A stretch of 64,000 nt of DNA. Origin: SIG459 sp045538735. GTDB taxonomy: Bacteria > Bacillota > Clostridia > Oscillospirales > Oscillospiraceae. Each line of letters begins with the position of its first letter. Position 1 is the first letter of the stretch. The position numbers and the translations under genes are program-made. The notes under the pieces were generated by a model, which saw only the letters and a list, made by a program, of their open reading frames with translations, was not told where the DNA came from and did no database searches. Below, one piece after another: positions 1-7,923 of this stretch. The stretch covers positions 13,153-77,152 of the forward strand of contig JAZSRY010000069.1 of NCBI GenBank assembly GCA_045538735.1. Reading direction: 5' to 3'.

Positions 1-132
1 ATCCAGAGACTTTTTGAGAATTTTAAGGGAAACTATGTCACCGCTTTGGAGACGAAGAGCCTTTGCGGCTTTTTTCTTCAAAAGCTTCTCGCTCTCGTCT
101 ATGGCGAGGCGGAGGTTGCGAAGCTCAATCAT
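1..132 (-). CDS. FAD-dependent dehydrogenase (COG2509-like), N-terminal part only
   Basis: The ATG is at 132 on the minus strand and the frame stays open to the window edge, so only the first 44 residues are visible. They begin MIELRNLRLAIDE and are rich in lysine, with an LQSGDIVSLKILKKSLDA-like continuation. This resembles the basic N-terminal domain that precedes the FAD-binding fold in COG2509 dehydrogenases. The start overlaps the stop of the upstream flavoprotein gene (ATGA arrangement), so the two are probably translationally coupled in one operon. The family assignment rests on a short stretch and could change with the full sequence. Confidence 0.6.
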   Translation of the reverse strand, partial: MIELRNLRLAIDESEKLLKKKAAKALRLQSGDIVSLKILKKSLD

Positions 133-1337
133 AGGCTGCCTCCTGCCAAAAGGCCGCTTGCCCAAGCCCACTGGAGATTAAAGCCTCCGCAGTCGCCGTC
201 AATATCCAGCACCTCGCCGCAGGCGAAAAGGTTGGGGACGATGCGGCTTTCCATAGTCTTGGGATTGAATTCCGCGGTGGAGATGCCGCCTGCGGTGACC
301 TGAGCGCTTTCAAAGCCGGAAACGCCCGTCACATCAAGGCGAAGGGTCTTGGAGGCGGAGGCGAGGGCGGCAAGCTGAACTTCGCTGAGCTGAGCGCAGG
401 GACTTTCGGGCTGGATCTCGGCATATTTGCAAAGGGCAAGACCCACGCGGGAATGGAGGGCTCCGGAAAAAATCTCCTTTGCGGGGGCTTCAGGACGGGC
501 TGCGCGGCGGCGGGCAAGATAGTCCTTTACCTCATCGCGGCTCATGGTCTCGAAAAAGTCCACACGCAGGCTGACGCCTTCCCCCGCTGTTGCAACAGCG
601 CGGGAAATATCGAATACCACAGTGCCGGAAACGCCGTTTTCCGCGAAAAGCAGGTCTCCGCTGCCGAAGCTTATCTTGTTTTTGCCTTTGAAGACATGAA
701 CGCCTGCCTGCACCTTGATGCCCTTCATGCTGCGGGGTATCTCGGGGCGGGTGCGAATCTGGGTGAGGCTTGGATAAAGAGAAGTGCGGCTGTGGCCGAG
801 GCTTTTGAGAAGATTATAGCCGTCCATAACTCCTCCAAGCTTGCTGCCTGCGCAGCCGCCGCAGGCGATTATGAGCTTGTCGCAGTCCATCCCGCCCCCT
901 TCCCAGCTCAGGGAGAAGCGCTTGCCCTTGCGGCGGACGCTTTCCACGGTGACTCCGCAGAGAAGCTCAATATTGGGCTTTTCAAGGGCGAAGCGCAGCA
1001 CATCCAGCACGCTGGAGGCCTGATTGCTGAGGGGGTACACTCTGCCGCCGTATTCTGTTACGGTCATAAGACCGAGGGCGGAGAAAAACTCAAGCACCTT
1101 TTCGGGAGTCCAAAGAGAGAGCGCATGGGCGGCAAAAGCGGGGGCTGCACCGTGATAGCGGGAAAGCTCGGTCTCCATATTGGTGAGGTTGCATCTGCCG
1201 TTGCCGCTGCTGAGAAGCTTGCGTCCCACGCGGGCCTGACGCTCAATAACTGTCACATGGTGCTCTCCGTTTTCCGCTGCTGCAATAGCTGCGGCCATTC
1301 CGGATGCGCCTGCGCCAATAATTACCACTTCTGCCAT
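129..1337 (-). CDS. NAD(P)/FAD-dependent oxidoreductase, HI0933/BaiN family
   Basis: This 402-residue flavoprotein opens with a Rossmann dinucleotide-binding motif, GAGASGMAAAIAA, followed by GRKLLSSGNGRCNLTN, the signature of the HI0933/BaiN family. Near the C-terminus, FACGEVLDIDGDCGGFNLQWAWASG is the conserved FAD-contacting segment. I chose the ATG at 1337, fifteen codons inside the longest frame, because homologues begin directly at the MAEVVIIGAG-type strand and an AGGGGAAAGG sequence lies upstream. Family members reduce C=C bonds (BaiN in bile-acid dehydroxylation) or are uncharacterised; the substrate here is unknown. It is coupled to the next flavoprotein gene downstream. Confidence 0.9.
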   Translation of the reverse strand: MAEVVIIGAGASGMAAAIAAAENGEHHVTVIERQARVGRKLLSSGNGRCNLTNMETELSRYHGAAPAFAAHALSLWTPEKVLEFFSALGLMTVTEYGGRVYPLSNQASSVLDVLRFALEKPNIELLCGVTVESVRRKGKRFSLSWEGGGMDCDKLIIACGGCAGSKLGGVMDGYNLLKSLGHSRTSLYPSLTQIRTRPEIPRSMKGIKVQAGVHVFKGKNKISFGSGDLLFAENGVSGTVVFDISRAVATAGEGVSLRVDFFETMSRDEVKDYLARRRAARPEAPAKEIFSGALHSRVGLALCKYAEIQPESPCAQLSEVQLAALASASKTLRLDVTGVSGFESAQVTAGGISTAEFNPKTMESRIVPNLFACGEVLDIDGDCGGFNLQWAWASGLLAGGSL

Positions 1338-1454
1338 AAATATTTCTGCCTTTCCCCTTGAAATGTTGCCGTTTTGTTGCAATTTGATGTTATAAGTATT
1401 TTAATCCAGCCCGAAGAAAATTACAAGCACCTTACCAAATCTTGGGATATTATG

Positions 1455-1484
1455 TTGACTTGTGTTTAAGTGCTGTGCTAGAAT
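1455..1484 (+). promoter_or_regulatory. Sigma-A type promoter for the pseudokinase-lectin gene
   Basis: TTGACT (1455-1460) and TAGAAT (1479-1484) are separated by 18 bases. They lie about 55 bases upstream of the next ATG, in the spacer between divergently oriented genes. Confidence 0.55.
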
Positions 1485-1540
1485 TATTTGATAGTAAATT
1501 ATTGCTTTTCATATAGGACATATTCGAAAGGAATCAGAAA

Positions 1541-2887
1541 ATGGGCGACAACATTTTTGATAAGGAAAGGACCCTCGCCGGGAAAATGGGCTCTTTCAGC
1601 CCCGGTGAAGCCATTGCTCTGGGCATTGCGCTCTGCAAAGCTGCGGAGGCGGCTGCCGACGGAGAATTCCGCGGCGGAATCTGGCCCGGCAACATCACTT
1701 TTGAGGATGGCTGCGCGGCATTAGGTCCTTATTTGGAAAAAGATCTTAAGGAAATGGGACCTGATGCCATTGAATATCTGGCTCCCGAGCAATTCTGGAA
1801 AGGCGAAACCTCTCCCGCCTGCGACAGCTACTCCATCGGACTTATACTCTATACAGCCCTCAACGGAGGCCTGCTGCCTTTCTTTGAGGAAAAGAAGGAG
1901 TTCACTCCTCAGGACCGCGCCGCAGCGCTGCAGAAGCGTATGCGCGGCAACGATATGGTCTATCCCCGCTATGCCTGCCGTGAGCTGGGCGATGTTATCC
2001 TCTGCGCTCTTGAGTTCGAGGCCGAGGAGCGCTTCCCCTGCCCCGAAGCTATGCGGGCAGCTCTTGAAGCTCTGCCCGAGGAGGCCGCCATCCCCGCTGT
2101 TGCTCCCGTCATCCGCCTCAAGCCCAGTGAGCTTGAGAACAGACGCTCTTACCGGGTGGACAAGCTTTTTGAAAAGGTATCTCCCTTCCGTCATCCCAAG
2201 CCCCCCAAGCGCAGCACCACGGTGAAAGAGAATATGGATATCCGCGAGTTCCGCAAGCCCTCCATCAGACGCAGATGGATAGGCCCCGGCGCCGTTGTGC
2301 TTGTTATCATTATTGCCCTCGCCCTTATTATAAGAGGCTGCAGTATGGACAGAGCTGAGCGTCCCGACCCGGACGAGACTCCCTCCATGTCTGAGGGCAT
2401 CAGCACCGAAAGCCCCAAGCCCCAGACTCCCTCCACCCCCACCATCATTGTTCCCTCCACTCCCACTCCCAGCCCCACTCCTCCCGCCGAGCCTACCTTC
2501 ACTGTTTACAGAGAAGACCTCACCTGGGAGCAGGCAAGAGATAAGTGTGAGGAAATGGGCGGCCATCTGGCGGTTGTGGACAGCGAGGAGCGCTTCAATG
2601 AGCTTTGCGTGCTTGCTCAGCAGCAGGGTCTCACCTATGTTTGGCTGGGCTCTTACCGCGGCACCGACGGCGAATGGTATAATGTGGACGGCAGCAAGCT
2701 GAGCTTCACCCGCTGGGATGCAGGCGAGCCCTCCGTTATGGACCTTGACGGAACAAGAGAGGACTATCTGCTTCTCTGGTACCGCGCAAACCAGAACCGC
2801 TGGTGCTTCAACGATATGAGAAACGACCCCATGGCTGTTGTTGCGTCCTACAGAGGCAAGATTGGCTATATTTTCCAGACCAATTAA
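1541..2887 (+). CDS. Membrane protein: degenerate protein-kinase lobe + TM + C-type lectin domain
   Basis: The 448-residue protein has three parts. Residues about 20-180 resemble the C-lobe of a Hanks-type Ser/Thr kinase: YLAPEQ at 79-84 corresponds to the APE motif and DSYSIGLILYTALNG at 95-109 to helix F. The N-lobe with its glycine loop and lysine is absent. The catalytic-loop region reads GGIWPGNITF instead of HRDxKPxN, and no DFG is visible. A single membrane segment follows at about 248-266, then a Ser/Thr/Pro linker (about 270-318), then a C-type-lectin-like domain (319-448) with WEQARDKCEEMGGHLAVVDS and a WCFND-like end. Topology should place the kinase-like part inside and the lectin outside. 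It is probably a catalytically dead sensor or scaffold; the ligand is unknown. Confidence 0.8.
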   Translation: MGDNIFDKERTLAGKMGSFSPGEAIALGIALCKAAEAAADGEFRGGIWPGNITFEDGCAALGPYLEKDLKEMGPDAIEYLAPEQFWKGETSPACDSYSIGLILYTALNGGLLPFFEEKKEFTPQDRAAALQKRMRGNDMVYPRYACRELGDVILCALEFEAEERFPCPEAMRAALEALPEEAAIPAVAPVIRLKPSELENRRSYRVDKLFEKVSPFRHPKPPKRSTTVKENMDIREFRKPSIRRRWIGPGAVVLVIIIALALIIRGCSMDRAERPDPDETPSMSEGISTESPKPQTPSTPTIIVPSTPTPSPTPPAEPTFTVYREDLTWEQARDKCEEMGGHLAVVDSEERFNELCVLAQQQGLTYVWLGSYRGTDGEWYNVDGSKLSFTRWDAGEPSVMDLDGTREDYLLLWYRANQNRWCFNDMRNDPMAVVASYRGKIGYIFQTN

Positions 2888-2938
2888 AAAATTTACATAT
2901 TACAAGGGCTTTTTTGCAGGGAGCGGAGCTTAACCCCC

Positions 2939-2967
2939 TTGCAATAAACGGAGAAATAGTGTAAAAT
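2939..2967 (+). promoter_or_regulatory. Promoter for efp
   Basis: TTGCAA (2939-2944) and TAAAAT (2962-2967) have 17-base spacing and lie about 58 bases upstream of efp. A strong GGAGGAAA ribosome site precedes the ATG. Confidence 0.55.
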
Positions 2968-3024
2968 CTTTTAGTTAATAAAACAAAAAAATAAATTAAT
3001 GTATAATATAGGAGGAAACCTGTT

Positions 3025-3588
3025 ATGATTTCTGCAGGCGATTTCAGAAATGGCGTAACTTTCGAGATGGACGGCAACGTAATGCAGGTCGTCGAATTCC
3101 AGCATGTTAAGCCCGGCAAGGGCGCTGCCTTTGTCCGCACCAAGATGAGAAACGTCATCACCGGCGCTGTCACCGAAACTTCTTTCAACCCCACTGCTAA
3201 GTTCGAGGAAGCAAGCATCGAGCGCCGCAGCATGGAGTATAGCTACACCGACGGTGATCTCTATTACTTCATGGACAACGAGACCTATGATCTCGAGCCC
3301 GTCAATTCCGATGTTCTTGGCGATAACTTCAAGTTCGTCAAGGAGAATATGACTTGCACCGTTATGAGCTACAAGGGCAAGAGCTTCAACGTTGGGCCTC
3401 CCTTCTTCGTTGATCTGGAGGTCACCGATACCGACCCCGGCTTCGCCGGCAACACCGCAACCAACGCTCTCAAGCCCGCTACCGTTGAGACCGGCGCTGA
3501 GATCAAGGTTCCCCTCTTCATCGAAATCGGTGAGGTTATCCAGATCGACACCCGTACCGGCGAGTACCTCTCCAGATCCAAGAAGTAA
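3025..3588 (+). CDS. efp: Elongation factor P
   Basis: The 187-residue length and three-domain beta-barrel pattern match bacterial EF-P, which relieves ribosome stalling at polyproline stretches by entering the E site. The N-terminal SAGDFRNGVTFEMDG and the loop KPGKGAAFVRTK are diagnostic; the loop-tip residue is Lys32, the usual position of post-translational modification. The C-terminal domain reads FIEIGEVIQIDTRTGEYLSR, as in the family. The VGPPFF segment in domain II replaces the more usual LPNFV-type sequence. The gene has its own promoter and is followed 26 bases later by the CD1247-type gene. Confidence 0.97.
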   Translation: MISAGDFRNGVTFEMDGNVMQVVEFQHVKPGKGAAFVRTKMRNVITGAVTETSFNPTAKFEEASIERRSMEYSYTDGDLYYFMDNETYDLEPVNSDVLGDNFKFVKENMTCTVMSYKGKSFNVGPPFFVDLEVTDTDPGFAGNTATNALKPATVETGAEIKVPLFIEIGEVIQIDTRTGEYLSRSKK

Positions 3589-3614
3589 TTTAATATCTAA
3601 CAGGAGGTTAGGTT

Positions 3615-4043
3615 ATGACCACTGCTGAAAAAGTTGCTTACCTGAAGGGCCTTATGGAAGGCATGAACATCGACCGCGAGTCCAACGAAGGCAAGCTCTT
3701 CTCCGTTATCGCCGACATTCTCAATGATGTCGCTCTCGATATCGAAGAGCTGGAAAGCGATATCTTCGACCTGGGCGAAGATGTTGACGCCATCAGCGAC
3801 GATCTCTCCGACGTTGAGGATTACCTCTTCGAGGATGAGGACGAGGACGAGTATGACGACGATGATGAAGATTATGAGTATGACGAGGACGAGGAGCCCC
3901 TTTTCTTTGAGGTAACCTGCCCCGCCTGCGAGAACACCATCACCGTTGACGAAGACGTTGTAAACCTCGGCGCTATCCAGTGCCCCAACTGCGGCGAAAT
4001 GCTGGAGTTCGAGTTCGACGAGGAAGAGGAAGAAGACGACTGA
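3615..4043 (+). CDS. CD1247 N-terminal domain / zinc-ribbon acidic protein
   Basis: This 142-residue, very acidic protein starts with EKVAYLKGLMEGMNIDRESNEGK, typical of the CD1247-type N-terminal helical domain of Clostridia. A long Asp/Glu tract follows (about residues 70-95). The C-terminal zinc ribbon carries two CxxC knuckles, CPAC and CPNC, and ends in more acidic residues. It lies directly behind efp with an AGGAGG ribosome site, so it is likely co-transcribed. The function is unknown; the zinc ribbon and acidic tract suggest a binding partner on RNA polymerase or the ribosome, which is inference. Confidence 0.8.
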   Translation: MTTAEKVAYLKGLMEGMNIDRESNEGKLFSVIADILNDVALDIEELESDIFDLGEDVDAISDDLSDVEDYLFEDEDEDEYDDDDEDYEYDEDEEPLFFEVTCPACENTITVDEDVVNLGAIQCPNCGEMLEFEFDEEEEEDD

Positions 4044-4057
4044 TTTTATCCATCAAC

Positions 4058-4082
4058 AAGGGACGGTTGAAAGCCGTCCCTT
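4058..4082 (+). terminator. Hairpin ending the efp transcript
   Basis: AAGGGACGG and CCGTCCCTT pair perfectly around a 7-base loop directly after the CD1247-type gene. The following T-run is weak, so termination may be partial. Confidence 0.5.
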
Positions 4083-4108
4083 GAAGCTTATATGGGGAGT
4101 AAAGATAT

Positions 4109-4468
4109 ATGACTTTTTTCTATAGACCCGATTGCAAGGATTGCCTTATGGTAAAGGCATGGCTGGATAAACACGGCGTTGAGTATGAGGAGCGGGATAT
4201 GAACGTCAATCCCCCCACGGGAGAAGAGATTCTTGAGTGGGCCCAGAAATACCACTACCCCATGAGATCCTTTATCCGCCCCAGAAAGTTCAGCCTGAAG
4301 GCAATGCTGCTCATAAACCAGATGGTGAATATGGAGCGCCATGCCCGTGCATTTGTTATTGCCGGCGCCCATGAATATATGATCTGCCCCATTATGGAGG
4401 GCGAGGATTTTGTCGTTATGGGTCTGGATAACGCCCAGTGGCGCAAAGCGCTGAATATTCAGTCGTAA
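4109..4468 (+). CDS. ArsC/Spx-like thioredoxin-fold protein
   Basis: The 119-residue sequence has a thioredoxin-like start, TFFYRPDCKDCLMVKAWLDKHG, with a CxxC pair at Cys9 and Cys12. VEYEERDMNVNPPTGEEI follows, matching the strand-helix pattern of ArsC/Spx and glutaredoxin-like proteins. The usual arsenate reductase arginine cannot be assigned with confidence. It is likely a cytosolic thiol-disulfide protein or a regulator of the Spx type. It stands alone between a hairpin and the initiator tRNA promoter. Confidence 0.65.
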   Translation: MTFFYRPDCKDCLMVKAWLDKHGVEYEERDMNVNPPTGEEILEWAQKYHYPMRSFIRPRKFSLKAMLLINQMVNMERHARAFVIAGAHEYMICPIMEGEDFVVMGLDNAQWRKALNIQS

Positions 4469-4487
4469 AAAAATCGATGCGGGGGGC

Positions 4488-4516
4488 TTGACGAAGACCC
4501 CCGCATATGTTATTAT
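4488..4516 (+). promoter_or_regulatory. Promoter of the initiator tRNA gene
   Basis: TTGACG (4488-4493) and TATTAT (4511-4516) are separated by exactly 17 bases, ending 26 bases before the tRNA. Confidence 0.75.
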
Positions 4517-4542
4517 GTTTAAGCTCCAAGTGAGCGCAATAT

Positions 4543-4616
<74 letters not shown>

Positions 4617-4619
<3 letters not shown>

Positions 4620-4710
4620 AAAAAAGACAGTCCACCGCTGGTGGGCTGTCTTTTTTCGTTATGGAGTCAAATTTTGCATCAATGATATTCGGGTTATGCA
4701 CCGACGAGCG
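4617..4710 (+). repeat. 94-bp direct repeat, copy 1
   Basis: This block includes an A-run, a terminator hairpin and a downstream spacer containing TCAAATTTTGCATCAATG. It recurs almost identically at 6622-6716 (one extra A). The two copies bracket about 1.9 kb that contains the HNH gene. The repeat ends in the first half of a small palindrome (ACGAGC GTA GCTCGT), complete only in this copy. Confidence 0.85.
4626..4656 (+). terminator. Rho-independent terminator after tRNA-fMet
   Basis: GACAGTCCACC pairs with GGTGGGCTGTC around GCT, followed by six T. An identical copy lies at 6632. Confidence 0.9.
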
Positions 4711-4968
4711 TAGCTCGTTGGGAATTGCCCATTGCCGCTGCCGGGGGCAGATGAAGGCAATGGGCAATTTCCGCAGCCGCACCGCTTTTCGGCGCGGTTT
4801 TAATGCCGCGACGGAAACGGTAAAAGCGGCAAGGCGGCCCGAAGGGATAACCCGGTCGGTCAAAACGTCAGGAGAAACGCACTGCCCTTTCCTCGGAGCA
4901 TAGCTCCTGCGGCTTACGCTAAAAATATGCCACCGGCATATTTTCTTAACGCTGCAGGGGCGCCCGGG
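4711..4968. other. Non-coding repeat-rich spacer
   Basis: I see no convincing gene here. The stretch holds two inverted repeats: a 17-base imperfect stem at 4719-4773 (AATTGCCCATTGCC against GGCAATGGGCAATT) and a perfect stem near 4921-4946 (AAAATATGCC against GGCATATTTT). It lies between the two copies of the tRNA 3'-end segment. Confidence 0.5.
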
Positions 4969-4989
4969 AAATCCGGCCCCCGCAACCAA
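4969..4989 (+). repeat. tRNA 3'-end segment, copy 2 (att-like)
   Basis: This is an exact 21-base copy of 4600-4620 without the rest of a tRNA gene in front of it, so it is a remnant or integration scar. Confidence 0.7.
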
Positions 4990-4998
4990 CAATGCGAA

Positions 4999-5012
4999 CC
5001 GATTTAGATATC
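4999..5012 (+). repeat. 14-bp inverted repeat flanking the HNH gene, left copy
   Basis: CCGATTTAGATATC here is the exact reverse complement of 6599-6612. The pair brackets the HNH gene and its flanks. Confidence 0.55.
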
Positions 5013-5019
5013 GGCGCAG

Positions 5020-5053
5020 AAAAGTCCGAAACCATAGCGGTTGTGGACTTTTT
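5020..5053 (+). terminator. Terminator-like hairpin next to the duplicated tRNA end
   Basis: AAAAGTCC pairs with GGACTTTT, with inner AACC/GGTT pairs, ending in a T-run. It is placed as a tRNA operon terminator would be. Confidence 0.6.
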
Positions 5054-5183
5054 CTTTGTGTTTTTAGTGGTTGAATTTTATAGATATCCTCCGCCAAAAA
5101 CAGCCTTCGGGGAGGACTTGAACTAAATTTGAAACAATAATGGAAATATTGCGTATGAAATCGTTATATTTCCGTTCATTTTC

Positions 5184-6443
5184 TCAATTACCTATTTTTC
5201 TGTAAAGAGCTTGGAATATCTCAAACGGCTCACGCCAATGTTCATAATAGCGCATAATGACGCTTGCTGCGGGCAAACCTTCTTTGCTTAGGTCGTGGTG
5301 TTTAGGAATAGGCTTACCGGATCTAACATAGCCCGAAATAATATCATCCACTTCTTGCTTTGTGTATTTTGCCTTTTTGCTTTTGAGAACTGTAATATTA
5401 AACCGTTGAGCAAACACATCAAATGACTTGTATCTACCACGGATAACATCTATACCATAGGGGAACGTCTCAAAGAATTGCTCCCTTGATTCAACTACGC
5501 GTTCTTTGCCGTTAAAATATATCGCAACCGCTGCCTCGACTTCTTCTTCGGAAACATAAATGTTTTTTGATATAGATGCACCTACTGTTTTTTGGTATGT
5601 AGGCATATCTCCAAAAAGTCTGTATATAACAGACATTGGAGGCAAGCCATTAGCGCGGTTACAATCCTTTTGGGTTAGTTTCCCGTTGTTTTGGCTAACA
5701 AATCTTTTTCCTTCAATTATAGCTTCTTCTTTTGTCCAAACACCGCGAGCATCAAGATCACAAAGGCCTTGTTTGATTTCTGTAAAATTCTTATACTCGG
5801 GATAGTAGTTTAATATACAATTTATGGAGGGTAGTCCGTTCTCTTTTCGAATATCTTTTTGCGTAATTTTTCCGTGCGCAGACACAAACGATCTTAGTGC
5901 TGCGGCAATATTCTCTCTATTCCAATTTAAAGAAATATCTGTAATACCGAACGCTTTTTTTAATTCATTAAGTGTACCATAGTATTTTACCATATAGCTT
6001 ATACCAGGTAAATGGTTGTATTCCCTACTAAAGTCGATTTGCCGGATATCTCCCTTTTCTTCAATAAATTTCCCCACAATATAGTCAAATTTCTCTTTTG
6101 TCATTTTACTATCTGTGGTGTCTTGCGGAATAGTAACGGGAACTGGTTTAGCTTCTTCCCTAAATGACTTTCCGCTTAGAAACTGACGTGCTTTTTCTTC
6201 CATAACAATGTCTTTTAATTCTTTGTCGCTTTTCTTGAGATTACACTCAACGCAAAGAATCTGGCAATTTTCCAAGGTAGAAGATCCACCCTTTGCGTAC
6301 GGAATTATGTGATCAAAGTGGCATTCCCCAATGGAGAATATTTGTTTTTCACACAATTCGCATTGAATAATGCCGTTGTTCTTTTCCAAATTGGCTTTTA
6401 CAACTCCAAACTGCACTGCTTCTGAAAAATTTCTACCCGCCAT
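5184..6443 (-). CDS. HNH endonuclease with homing-endonuclease-associated repeats
   Basis: The 419-residue protein has an N-terminal HNH nuclease with zinc-binding CELC (28-31) and CVEC (64-67) pairs. The core reads FDHIIPYAKGGSS (His45), ENCQILC (Asn59) and NLKK. About five divergent repeats follow (about 115-415), each with a pattern like ITQKDIRKENGLPSINCILNYY or a comparable form. They match the homing endonuclease associated repeat, thought to bind DNA. The gene is AT-richer than its neighbours and reads against them. It is bracketed by direct and inverted repeats and lies behind a tRNA, so acquisition by transfer is likely. It could be a free-standing homing enzyme or cargo of a small mobile element; no transposase is visible. 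Confidence 0.85.
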   Translation of the reverse strand: MAGRNFSEAVQFGVVKANLEKNNGIIQCELCEKQIFSIGECHFDHIIPYAKGGSSTLENCQILCVECNLKKSDKELKDIVMEEKARQFLSGKSFREEAKPVPVTIPQDTTDSKMTKEKFDYIVGKFIEEKGDIRQIDFSREYNHLPGISYMVKYYGTLNELKKAFGITDISLNWNRENIAAALRSFVSAHGKITQKDIRKENGLPSINCILNYYPEYKNFTEIKQGLCDLDARGVWTKEEAIIEGKRFVSQNNGKLTQKDCNRANGLPPMSVIYRLFGDMPTYQKTVGASISKNIYVSEEEVEAAVAIYFNGKERVVESREQFFETFPYGIDVIRGRYKSFDVFAQRFNITVLKSKKAKYTKQEVDDIISGYVRSGKPIPKHHDLSKEGLPAASVIMRYYEHWREPFEIFQALYRKIGN

Positions 6444-6598
6444 TTTTAATATCTCCTTTCAAATTGTTGCAACCAACATTGAAAACAATTGTAATAGTTG
6501 GAATATTTGTTGATATTAATTCGATAGCTGATGATTTTTTAAGTATTATGCCATTTTTTAATGAGTAAAACAAGTATGGGCGGGCAATTATTTTTAAT

Positions 6599-6612
6599 GA
6601 TATCTAAATCGG
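6599..6612 (-). repeat. 14-bp inverted repeat, right copy
   Basis: GATATCTAAATCGG is the exact reverse complement of 4999-5012. Confidence 0.55.
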
Positions 6613-6621
6613 TGCAACTTG

Positions 6622-6716
6622 CCAAAAAAAAGACAGTCCACCGCTGGTGGGCTGTCTTTTTTCGTTATGGAGTCAAATTTTGCATCAATGATATTCGGGT
6701 TATGCACCGACGAGCG
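6622..6716 (+). repeat. 94-bp direct repeat, copy 2
   Basis: This is nearly identical to 4617-4710, offset by about 2006 bases. It ends inside the palindrome that is complete in copy 1. Confidence 0.85.
6632..6662 (+). terminator. Second copy of the tRNA-type terminator
   Basis: It has the same hairpin and T-run as 4626-4656, here with no tRNA in front of it. Confidence 0.85.
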
Positions 6717-6761
6717 GCTTTCCAATAAACATAGCTGCCTGTTGATAAATTTGAGGAAAGG

Positions 6762-6784
6762 TCGCCCTTGAGGGCGATTTTTTT
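6762..6784 (+). terminator. Terminator before the pilus operon
   Basis: TCGCCC TTGA GGGCGA is followed by seven T. It insulates the pilus promoter from upstream transcription. Confidence 0.8.
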
Positions 6785-6847
6785 ATGCCGCCAATCGAAG
6801 TTGTGGAAAGAAGTGTTGAAAAATGTTGAAAAAAGCCGAGAAAATAG

Positions 6848-6875
6848 TTGACATAAAATATAATAGTAGTATACT
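6848..6875 (+). promoter_or_regulatory. Pilus operon promoter
   Basis: A consensus TTGACA (6848-6853) and TATACT (6870-6875) with 16-base spacing give an inferred leader of about 75 bases before the first gene. Confidence 0.65.
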
Positions 6876-6959
6876 GTTGGGTGTATTATGTAAAATGCTA
6901 AAATGGACAAAAATGTAGATTTGCAAGCGCTGATAGTTGAACCTTTGGAGGAAACCGCA

Positions 6960-7289
6960 GTGACAGATAAAGATCTGAAAAAATTGAATCGTTATCAGCT
7001 TTTGGAGCTTCTGATCGTTCAAACGAGACGGGCAGACGAGCTGCAGACCAAGCTGGATGAAGCGGAGAAGCAATTGACAGATAAAGATATCAAAATGGTT
7101 TCTTTGGGTTCCATTGCTGAAGCCTCTTTGCAATTGGGCGGCGTATTCCAGGCGGCACAGGAAGCGGCCGATCTTTATATCGACGGGGCCAAAAAGAAGG
7201 CCGAAGAAATTGAGCGCACTGCATATAAAAAGGCTGCGGAGATTCTTGCTCAGGCTCAGGCTCAGGCTCGCCGCATCAAAGGTGAATGA
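6960..7289 (+). CDS. Small coiled-coil protein at the head of the pilus operon
   Basis: I chose GTG 6960 (109 residues) over the ATG at 6903 because GGAGG lies 9 bases upstream of the GTG and none precedes the ATG. The sequence begins TDKDLKKLNRYQLLELLIVQ and continues as a heptad-rich helix with alternating K/E. It ends in an Ala/Gln-rich AQAQAQARR tail reminiscent of DivIVA/ATPase-b-type coiled coils. Proteins of this kind are often found beside signal peptidase I in Clostridia pilus clusters, but I know of no proven role. It may scaffold or localise the secretion and assembly machinery. Confidence 0.7.
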   Translation: MTDKDLKKLNRYQLLELLIVQTRRADELQTKLDEAEKQLTDKDIKMVSLGSIAEASLQLGGVFQAAQEAADLYIDGAKKKAEEIERTAYKKAAEILAQAQAQARRIKGE

Positions 7290-7295
7290 TAAGCT

Positions 7296-7892
7296 ATGGA
7301 AAAATATGTTGCCAAACACAGCAGGCGCGAAATGCCGCCGCTGGATGCTCTGCAAGAGGAGCTGAAGCGTGAGCGTTATAAGCGCCGTTTTCGCAGATTG
7401 CTGCGCAGTACGATTAGTGCCTTGATCGTTGTGGCTGCGATTGCGAGTTTGATTGCCACACTGGTATTGCCGGTGCTGCAGATAGCCGGTACAAGCATGG
7501 AGCCCAGTTTGAATGATGGAGATATTGTCCTGTTGGTAAAAACGGATAATCTGAAATCCGGCGACTTGTGCTCTTTTTATTATTCCAACAAAATACTGAT
7601 CAAGCGGATTATTGCCACGCCGGGAGATTATATCTGGATCGAATCCGACGGAACAGTATTTCTGAACGGCGAAGCTATGGATGAGCCCTATGTCAGCGAA
7701 AAGGCCTTGGGTGAATGCGACGTGAAGTTCCCGTATCAGGTGCCGGAGAACCATTACTTTGTGATGGGAGACAAAAGAGAGTCCTCCATCGACAGCCGCA
7801 GCAGTGTGATCGGCTGCATTGCCGAAGATCAAATGGTCGGCAAGATCTTTTGCAAGATATGGCCTTTATCTGAATTTAAATTTATGAACTAA
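7296..7892 (+). CDS. lepB: Signal peptidase I
   Basis: This 198-residue type I signal peptidase has a cytoplasmic basic N-terminus, one membrane helix (about 38-60) and the catalytic serine in GTSMEPSL (Ser67). The catalytic lysine is in KRIIATPGD (Lys103), and the C-terminal box is GDKRESSIDSR. It would cleave Sec signal peptides outside the membrane. It is embedded in the pilus operon 6 bases after the coiled-coil gene, so it is probably dedicated to the pilin precursors, as with SipA-type peptidases of streptococcal pilus islands. Confidence 0.93.
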   Translation: MEKYVAKHSRREMPPLDALQEELKRERYKRRFRRLLRSTISALIVVAAIASLIATLVLPVLQIAGTSMEPSLNDGDIVLLVKTDNLKSGDLCSFYYSNKILIKRIIATPGDYIWIESDGTVFLNGEAMDEPYVSEKALGECDVKFPYQVPENHYFVMGDKRESSIDSRSSVIGCIAEDQMVGKIFCKIWPLSEFKFMN

Positions 7893-7923
7893 CACCGTGT
7901 ATCAAGGGAAAGGAGGTGTGATT

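Larger units (their letters stand above)
6444..6847. other. Intergenic stretch with second repeat copies and terminators
   Basis: This is the AT-rich upstream region of the HNH gene. It holds the right 14-bp inverted repeat, the second 94-bp repeat and two terminators, and leads into the pilus operon promoter. I see no gene in it. Confidence 0.6.

Noticed and set aside
453..1361. 302-codon frame antisense to the BaiN-like flavoprotein
   Set aside because: The minus strand carries clear FAD-binding motifs; the plus frame has none.
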